Origin: Brachybacterium sp. SGAir0954 | Lineage (GTDB): Bacteria; Actinomycetota; Actinomycetes; Actinomycetales; Dermabacteraceae | Assembly: GCF_005490785.1 (NCBI RefSeq) | Contig: NZ_CP027295.1 | Location: 124,001-188,000, forward strand | Direction of reading: 5' to 3' | DNA length: 64,000 bases | Shown here: in pieces, positions 58,494-64,000 of the stretch | Numbering within the stretch: the stretch's first letter is position 1 | Layout: every line of letters begins with the position of its first letter | Notes under the pieces: model-generated | The model's database searches: none | Seen by the model: only the letters and a program-made list of their open reading frames with translations | Told to the model about the DNA's origin: nothing | Made by a program: the position numbers and the translations under genes

Positions 58494-60275
58494 TCAGCCC
58501 TCCTGGCGACCCATCACGAACGCCCTGATCACGGCCGGGTCGAGCTTCGGGTTGCGGTCGGCGTCGGCGAGGCCGTTCGCCTCCTGCAGGGTGTCGGTGA
58601 GCTGGGTGTAGCAGAACCCGGTGACGACCTCGCTCGCATGGAGCGCATCGAAGAGCGAGGCGACCTTCTCCCGGTACTCCTCCGGCGACGAGACCGTCGC
58701 GTAGCCCCAGGTGCCCTGGGCGGCGTAGGCGATGCCGCCGAACTCGGTGACCATGACCGGGGCGCCCTCGTGGACGTCCACGGCGGCGTCGTCGATCGGT
58801 CGGCGACGCTGCGGGCCGCGGCCGGCGATCAGCGCGGAGGCGGAGTCCGCGCTCGCCCAGGAGCGGCGCAGGGCGTCGGCGTCCGTCGTGTAGTCGTGCA
58901 GGGCGATGACGTCCCCGCCCATGAGCTCGTACCCGTCGTTGGAGACGACGGGCCGGCTCGGGTCCAGGGCCTTCGTGAGCGCGGTCAGGGCGATGGTGAG
59001 CTGGCGCTGCGGGAGCGAGCCGGCGAGATCGCGCACGCCCCAGGACTCGTTGACGGGCACCCAGGTGACGACGCTCGGGTGCGGCCGGCACTGTTCCACG
59101 ATCTCCGACCACTCCGCGGTGATCAGGGACGCCGCGCGAGGGCTGTAGGCATAGGCGTTCGCAGTCTCGCCCCAGATCAGCAGGCCCAGCTCGTCCGCCC
59201 AGCGCAGGAACCGCGGGTCCTCGACCTTCTGGTGGATGCGGGCGGCGTTGAAGCCGAGCTCCTTGATGAGCTCCACCTCGCGGCGCCGGGCGTCCTCGCT
59301 GGGCGCGGTGAGGTGGGAGGTGGGCCAGTAGCCCTGCTCGAGCACGGAGCGCACGTAGTACGGCTCGCCGTTGAGCAGGAAGTGCCCGCGGTCGATCCCC
59401 GTGGTGCGCAGGCCCAGGTAACTCGCGGCTTCGTCGCGCACCTTGCCGCCCTCGAGCACCTGCAGGTCCACGTCCACGAGCGCCGGATGCTCGGGGCTCC
59501 ACAGCAGGCGGTCGCGGTCCTGCGTGTTGCGCACGGCGGGCACGTCGACCACGAGCTCGACGCGGGTCTCGTGCGCGCTCACCTCGACGCTCCCGAGCGT
59601 CTCCTCCCCCGCGCGGAGCGACGCCCGCACGGTCGTGCCCGGGGCGGGGCGGCGGGCGAGGCGCACGCTCAGCTCGACGCGGGCGCGCGGCATGTCGAAG
59701 GTGCTGTGCACGGCGGTGACGTGCTGCTCGGCGACCTCCTCGAGCCACACGGAGCGCCAGATGCCGGTGGAGCGGTGATACCAGATGCCGTGCGGCTCCT
59801 CGCGCCAGTCCTGCTTGCCGCGCGGCTGCTCGGGGTCGAGCGGGTCGTCGAGCGCGCGCACCACGAGCACGTGCTCCTCCCCCGCATCGAGCAGGTCGGT
59901 GAGGTCGAGGGTGAAGGTCGTCTGCCCGCCGACGTGGCGGCCCACGTGGTGGCCGTCGACCCAGACGTCCGCCTCGTGGTCGACCGCGCCGAGGTGGAGG
60001 AGGGTGCGGTGCCCGGGCTGCGGGGCGGCGGTGATCGTGCGGCGGTACCAGAGCACGGGGTGGAAGGCCGTGTCGTGGATGCCGGAGGCCTCGCTCTCCG
60101 GCACGAAGGGCACGGTGATCTCGCGGTCGAAGCGGCCCGCGGCCTCGGGGGCGTACCAGCGCTCGGCGAGGCCGCGGTCCTCGTCGTCATGGGCGAAGCC
60201 CCACGCGCCGTCGAGGTCCGTCCAGGCCTCGCGGCGCAGGGTGGGGCGGGGATGGGCGGCGGCGGGCGTCGTCAT
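58494..60275 (-). CDS. GH2-family glycoside hydrolase (beta-galactosidase/glucuronidase/mannosidase type)
   Basis: 593 residues, ATG at 60275. GH2 order: jelly-roll start (PTLRREAWTDLDGAWGFAHDDED, HPVLWYRRTITA, HLGAVDHEADVWVDGHHVGRHVGGQTTFTLDLT), an immunoglobulin-like middle, then a TIM barrel with RSVLEQGYWPTSHLTAPS, acid/base Glu in VTWVPVNESWGV, HDYTTDADAL and nucleophile Glu in VMVTEFGGIAYA. Shorter than LacZ. No signal peptide: cytosolic. The gene is divergent from a second LacI gene, which probably controls it. Specificity is not readable. Confidence 0.92.
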   Translation of the reverse strand: MTTPAAAHPRPTLRREAWTDLDGAWGFAHDDEDRGLAERWYAPEAAGRFDREITVPFVPESEASGIHDTAFHPVLWYRRTITAAPQPGHRTLLHLGAVDHEADVWVDGHHVGRHVGGQTTFTLDLTDLLDAGEEHVLVVRALDDPLDPEQPRGKQDWREEPHGIWYHRSTGIWRSVWLEEVAEQHVTAVHSTFDMPRARVELSVRLARRPAPGTTVRASLRAGEETLGSVEVSAHETRVELVVDVPAVRNTQDRDRLLWSPEHPALVDVDLQVLEGGKVRDEAASYLGLRTTGIDRGHFLLNGEPYYVRSVLEQGYWPTSHLTAPSEDARRREVELIKELGFNAARIHQKVEDPRFLRWADELGLLIWGETANAYAYSPRAASLITAEWSEIVEQCRPHPSVVTWVPVNESWGVRDLAGSLPQRQLTIALTALTKALDPSRPVVSNDGYELMGGDVIALHDYTTDADALRRSWASADSASALIAGRGPQRRRPIDDAAVDVHEGAPVMVTEFGGIAYAAQGTWGYATVSSPEEYREKVASLFDALHASEVVTGFCYTQLTDTLQEANGLADADRNPKLDPAVIRAFVMGRQEG

Positions 60276-60534
60276 GGCGGAGCATCCTTAGCACGTGGGA
60301 ATCGACGGTCGCTCCAGCGTAGCGGTCACACCTCCGAAGCGCTGGACGGGACCTGCACGGCGGGCGGCGGATCCGCCCGGGAGCGACGGGACCACATCCG
60401 GCCCCCAGCGACGGCCCGGCCCGCGACCGGATCGCGACCGGACCGCTCGACCCGGGACCCGCGGGCGCAGGGTCAGGTACGGTGCCCTAGCCCGACCCGT
60501 GCCCCTCCCCCGTGCGGCTCCTCAGCGAAAGGCG

Positions 60535-61773
60535 ATGCCCGGCGTGCCCGAGAGCAAGTCCCCGACCGTCTACGACGTCGCGCGCCAGGCCGAGGTCTCG
60601 ATCGCGACGGTCTCCCGCGTGCTGCGGCGGCCGGACAAGGTCGCCGCCGCGACCCGCGAGCGCGTGATGGCCGCGGTGCAGCAGCTGGGCTACGTCCCCA
60701 ATGCGAGCGCGCGCGGTCTCGCGGGTCGCCGCACCGGCGTGCTCGGCCTGCTCATCCCGGGCCACGACCTGCCCACCACGAGCGACCGGGAGGACGCCCG
60801 CTCCGCCACCGGCGAGGTCGCCTTCATCGACGACCGGGACGGCTCGGCCGCGGATCCGTTCCGCAACCGTTACTTCGAGCAGCTCGTGCGCGGGGCCGAG
60901 GCCGCCGCCTGGCGCGAGGGCTACGCACTCATGGTCGCCGCCGGCCGGGACATGGGCCGCGAGGTGGTCATGCACGACCTCGCAGGGCGGGTCGACGGAC
61001 TCGCCGCCGTCTCCCGCACCGTGCCGGACGAGCTGCTGCGCACGAGCATCGGCCGCACGCCGCTCGTGCTGGTGGCGGGGCACAGCACGGCCGACGGCGA
61101 CGGGGCCGACGGCGGCGGCGAGGGAGCAGACAGAGCCGAGGGGGCCGACGTAACCGACGGCACCGTGGACGGGGTGGGGCCCCGGGGCGCCATCGGCACC
61201 ACGGCCGACGCCGTGCGGGTGGACAACCGGGGCGGCATGCGCGCGCTCGTGGAGCACGTGCTGACTGTGAAGCCGCCGGGGCCGGTGCTCTACCTCGCCG
61301 GCCCGCCCGACTCCCCCGACGCCGCCGGCCGCGCCGCGGGGTTCCGGGACGCGATCGGCGGGGACGGCGCCGGCGGCGACGGCGGTACCGGCCGGGACGG
61401 CACCGCCTGGACCGAGCTCCTCGGCGACTTCACCTGGCAGGGCGGACATGACGCCGTCGCCGCTCACCTCGAGCAGGACACCCCCGCCGCGGTGATCGCC
61501 GCGAACGACCAGAGCGCCCTGGGCGCGCTCGCCGCGCTGCGCGAGGGCGGGGTGGACGTGCCCGGCACCTGCGTGGTGACGGGCTTCGACGGCATCGACG
61601 AGTCGCGGTGGAGCACGCCCGCGCTCACCACGGTGCGCCAGCCGATGCTCGACCTGGGCGTGCGGGCGGTGGAGCTGCTGCTGCGCCGCATCGCCGATCC
61701 AGGAGCGCCGGCGACGGAGCTCCTGCTGCCGGTGGACGTGCTGCTGCGCCACAGCTGCGGCCCGCACCGCTGA
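60535..61773 (+). CDS. LacI-family regulator with low-complexity insertions
   Basis: 412 residues from ATG at 60535; the frame is open further upstream but Arg/Pro-rich there. Helix-turn-helix PTVYDVARQAEVSIATVSRVLRRPDKVAAATRERV and sugar-binding domain (FEQLVRGAEAAAWREGYALMVAAG, AVIAANDQSALGALAAL, VVTGFDGIDESRWSTPALTTVRQP). Longer than usual (about 340) because of two Gly/Asp/Ala-rich inserts, near 185-218 and 276-291. Divergent from GH2, with a 259-base gap in which I see no clear operator. A TGTAAGCGCATACA site downstream (61917) may be its target. Confidence 0.88.
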   Translation: MPGVPESKSPTVYDVARQAEVSIATVSRVLRRPDKVAAATRERVMAAVQQLGYVPNASARGLAGRRTGVLGLLIPGHDLPTTSDREDARSATGEVAFIDDRDGSAADPFRNRYFEQLVRGAEAAAWREGYALMVAAGRDMGREVVMHDLAGRVDGLAAVSRTVPDELLRTSIGRTPLVLVAGHSTADGDGADGGGEGADRAEGADVTDGTVDGVGPRGAIGTTADAVRVDNRGGMRALVEHVLTVKPPGPVLYLAGPPDSPDAAGRAAGFRDAIGGDGAGGDGGTGRDGTAWTELLGDFTWQGGHDAVAAHLEQDTPAAVIAANDQSALGALAALREGGVDVPGTCVVTGFDGIDESRWSTPALTTVRQPMLDLGVRAVELLLRRIADPGAPATELLLPVDVLLRHSCGPHR

Positions 61774-61916
61774 GCCCAGCAGCGCCGGACCTCACACCGG
61801 TGAGCCCTGCCCGTTCCGCAGGATCCGCAGGCCCGTCGCGTGAACGCTCCCCCGGCGCGCGACCTCGTCGTCGATACGTCTCGTCCACGCCTCGGTTCCC
61901 TGAGTTGCGCTCTCGA

Positions 61917-61930
61917 TGTAAGCGCATACA
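61917..61930. promoter_or_regulatory. LacI-type operator upstream of the binding-protein gene
   Basis: TGTAAGCGCATACA fits the palindrome TGTANGCGCNTACA, with the central CG usual for LacI family sites. It lies 109 bases before the next transporter gene and 144 bases after the LacI stop. Confidence 0.5.
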
Positions 61931-62038
61931 CTCGTCGGGCGCCGTGCGCCGGACCCCGATCCCGGGAGCCCGCGACACCGGCGCCTCGGCCGCCGACCGG
62001 CGGCATGTTCGTACGACGGCGTGAGGACGTGACACCCC

Positions 62039-63745
62039 GTGGCTTCCACACCACCACCCCGGCCGGGCCTGCCGGGAACCCTCGACCACGCGGCGCCGCT
62101 GCGCCGCCGCACCCTCCTGGGCGGCACCGCGCTCGCGGCCGGGCTCCTCGCGAGCGGCTGCAGCCTGCAGATCACCAGCAAGCCCGATCCCACGATCGGT
62201 GACGACACCCTGCTGATCGCCGGGGACAAGGGCACGCCCACGTTCACCGCGAACTTCAACCCCTTCAACGCGAACGCCCGCAAGGCCGCCGCGATCGTCT
62301 ACGAGCCCCTGATCTGGATCAACCCCCTGGACGGCACGCTCGTGCCGTGGCTCGCCGAGAGCTGGGAGCAGCCGGACCCGCAGAAGATCGTGCTGACGCT
62401 GCGCAGCGGCGCCACCTGGCACGACGGCACCCCGCTCACCACCGGGGACGTGGACTACACCTTCCGGATGCTCAAGGAGCACCCCGCCAACGACACCGGC
62501 GGCGTCTGGAGCCGCGTCGACACCGTCGAGACGACGGACTCCACCATCGAGATCACGCTGCTCGCCCCGGACTCCCCCGCCCTGCCCGTCATCGGCGCGA
62601 TGCTCATCGTCCCCGAGCACATCTGGGCCGACGTCGAGGACCCCTCGACCTGGCGCAACGAGGAGCCCGTCGGCTCCGGCCCGTTCCAGCTCGGCAACTT
62701 CACCTCCCTCCAGTACACGCTCGACCGCTACGCGGGCTACTGGCAGGCGGACCAGATCGACGTCGAGCACCTCGTCTACCCCGCCGCGAGCGAGGAGATG
62801 GACCTGGTCACGAAGGGCTACGACTGGGCGTACGCCTACATGAGCGACGTCGAGAACACCTGGATGGCCGCGAACCCGCACAACAGGTACTGGTTCCCGC
62901 CGGGCGGCATCATCGGCCTCCACCTCAACCACGACGTCGCCCCCTTCGACGACCTCGACGTGCGGCGCGGCCTGTCCCTCGCGCTCGACGGCAAGCAGGT
63001 GGGCGAGGTCGCCGCGGAGGGCTACATGGACGAGGCCAGCCAGTCCGGCCTGCTCCTGCCCAACCAGGAGGACCTCCTGAACCCGGAGATCCCGGACCGC
63101 GGCATCATCGCCCGGGACGCCGACGCCGCGATCGCCGCCTTCGAGAAGGCCGGCTTCCAGCACGACGGCACGACCCTGCGCACGGCCGACGGCGAGCCCT
63201 TCACCTTCGCCATCACGACCGCGAACGGCTACACCGACTGGCTGCGCGCGGCCCAGGAGGTCCAGCGCCAGCTGCGCGGCGTGGGCATCGAGGCGACCAT
63301 CGAGACGCCGCAGCCCGCGGCCTACGAGGCGAACCTGACCAGCGGCGACTTCGCCGTCGCGATGGGCTCCTCCAACGGGTCCGACGCCTTCCAGGGCTAC
63401 TCCAACCTCCTGTGGGGCGAGTACTACGCGCCCGTCGGCGAGGCGAGCCAGAACAACCGGATCCGCTACCGCAACGACGAGGTCGACCAGCTCATCGGCG
63501 ACTACCGCGCGAGCGTCGACGAGGACGAGCAGGCCCGCATCCTGCAGCAGCTCGAGAAGATCTTCTACGACGACCTCCCCGTCATCGCCCTCTACTACGG
63601 CGGCCTCTGGGGCCTGTACAACGACGGCCGCTTCACCGGCTGGCCCAGCGCGGAGGACCCCTACGCGCCCCTGCAGACCTACCAGTCCTCTCCGCTGCGC
63701 GTCCTCACCCGGGTGCGCCGCGTCCGGAACGGAGGCGCCTCATGA
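62039..63745 (+). CDS. Family-5 (oligopeptide/oligosaccharide) ABC substrate-binding lipoprotein
   Basis: 568 residues from GTG at 62039. Twin-arginine-like lipoprotein signal RRRTLLGGTALAAGLLASGC with Cys near 41, longer than usual at the N-terminus. SBP_bac_5 body: IVYEPLIWINPLDGTLVPWLAESWE, LRSGATWHDGTPLTTGDVDYTF, EEPVGSGPFQLGNF, DVRRGLSLALDGKQVGEVA and YDDLPVIALYYGGLWGLYND. Binds peptides or, in some actinobacterial loci, oligosaccharides. Next to GH2 and LacI genes the latter is likely; this is inference. It overlaps the permease start by ATGA. Confidence 0.92.
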   Translation: MASTPPPRPGLPGTLDHAAPLRRRTLLGGTALAAGLLASGCSLQITSKPDPTIGDDTLLIAGDKGTPTFTANFNPFNANARKAAAIVYEPLIWINPLDGTLVPWLAESWEQPDPQKIVLTLRSGATWHDGTPLTTGDVDYTFRMLKEHPANDTGGVWSRVDTVETTDSTIEITLLAPDSPALPVIGAMLIVPEHIWADVEDPSTWRNEEPVGSGPFQLGNFTSLQYTLDRYAGYWQADQIDVEHLVYPAASEEMDLVTKGYDWAYAYMSDVENTWMAANPHNRYWFPPGGIIGLHLNHDVAPFDDLDVRRGLSLALDGKQVGEVAAEGYMDEASQSGLLLPNQEDLLNPEIPDRGIIARDADAAIAAFEKAGFQHDGTTLRTADGEPFTFAITTANGYTDWLRAAQEVQRQLRGVGIEATIETPQPAAYEANLTSGDFAVAMGSSNGSDAFQGYSNLLWGEYYAPVGEASQNNRIRYRNDEVDQLIGDYRASVDEDEQARILQQLEKIFYDDLPVIALYYGGLWGLYNDGRFTGWPSAEDPYAPLQTYQSSPLRVLTRVRRVRNGGAS

Positions 63746-64000
63746 GGTACATGCTCCAGCGCGCGGGGTGGTTCCTGCTGACCCTCTGGGCGGCGATCAC
63801 CCTAAACTTCCTGCTGCCGCGCATGATGCCCGGCTCCCCGGCGGACGCCGCCCTCGCGAAGCTCGCGCAGAACGGCCCCGTCACCGAACAGACCCGCAAG
63901 GCCGTCGAGGCGCAGCTCGGCGTGCCCGACGGCAACCTGCTCCAGCAGTACCTCGACTACCTCCACCAGGTCGTCACGCTCGACTTCGGCGTCTCCTACG
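63742..64000 (+). CDS. ABC transporter permease, DppB/OppB type (3' end outside window)
   Basis: The first 86 residues only: MRYMLQRAGWFLLTLWAAITLNFLLPRMMPGSPAD, followed by QTRKAVEAQLGVPDGNLLQQYLDYL and DFGVSY, the regular start of DppB-type permeases (first membrane helix, PGxPAD and the DFG.SY motif). Its ATG overlaps the binding-protein stop. A second permease and ATPase genes would be expected to the right of the window. Confidence 0.9.
   Translation, partial: MRYMLQRAGWFLLTLWAAITLNFLLPRMMPGSPADAALAKLAQNGPVTEQTRKAVEAQLGVPDGNLLQQYLDYLHQVVTLDFGVSY

Noticed and set aside
1-64000. CRISPR arrays, rRNA, tRNA, insertion sequences, toxin-antitoxin pairs
   Set aside because: I looked for regularly spaced repeats, cloverleaf-type elements, transposase motifs and small paired genes and saw none I could support.

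Overview
The window is GC-rich throughout, with frequent GTG starts, ATGA/GTGA stop-start overlaps, several probably leaderless genes, a Ku/LigD end-joining pair with a lysine-rich Ku tail, a lysE/lysG pair, and Ltp and sunset surface modules. This points to an actinobacterium, probably Micrococcales. A Brachybacterium/Dermabacteraceae-like host is a guess from gene content, not a proof. No rRNA, tRNA, CRISPR array or insertion sequence was recognised.

Layout: (1) 1-2454, a McrB-type AAA+ restriction GTPase (C-terminus cut off by the window edge) with an unusual set of DNA-reading modules. (2) 2594-6618, a PH-domain protein, two paralogous secreted repeat proteins that share scaffold, promoter and 5' leader but have different C-terminal modules, and an unknown gene. 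(3) 6820-16102, one long operon with a BMP-type (nucleoside-like) ABC importer, an amidohydrolase, a DeoR regulator, a BtpA TIM barrel and an FGGY kinase, which looks like an uncharacterised nucleoside-like catabolic pathway. (4) 16160-23256, a DNA-processing island: a DnaQ exonuclease-BRCT protein, then two translationally coupled pairs, MazG pyrophosphohydrolase with GIY-YIG/DUF2075 helicase and Nudix pyrophosphohydrolase with PLD/DEAD/DUF3427 helicase. Each pair joins a nucleotide-hydrolysing enzyme to a nuclease-helicase fusion, and this is my best candidate for an undescribed (defence-like) system. (5) 23538-26391, VOC protein, C69 dipeptidase and DUF429 protein. (6) 26516-32701, LysR regulator and a five-gene operon (MHS transporter, flavin monooxygenase, RidA, DUF1028, M20 amidohydrolase).

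(7) 33165-39266, LigD and Ku diverging from a shared promoter, followed by stress-type dehydrogenases and a small acidic protein. (8) 39466-42596, an SNF2-like helicase, a secreted protein, an intergenic region with a 64-nt inverted repeat and degenerate tandem repeats, and a small protein. (9) 42759-49584, a cytochrome P450 system resembling the P450cin class (P450, flavodoxin, FAD reductase, transporters), controlled by a TetR-type operator CTAACGNNCGTTAG found three times. (10) 49685-51873, a lysine/arginine exporter with its LysG-type activator and a lipoprotein. (11) 52064-61773, a sugar locus with LacI, a three-component carbohydrate ABC importer, GH130 and GH2 enzymes and a second LacI. 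(12) 62039-64000, the start of an oligopeptide/oligosaccharide ABC importer that runs off the window.

The region is a mixture of catabolic operons, each with a local regulator, interrupted by two genome-protection zones (1-2454 and 16160-23256) and the double-strand-break repair zone.
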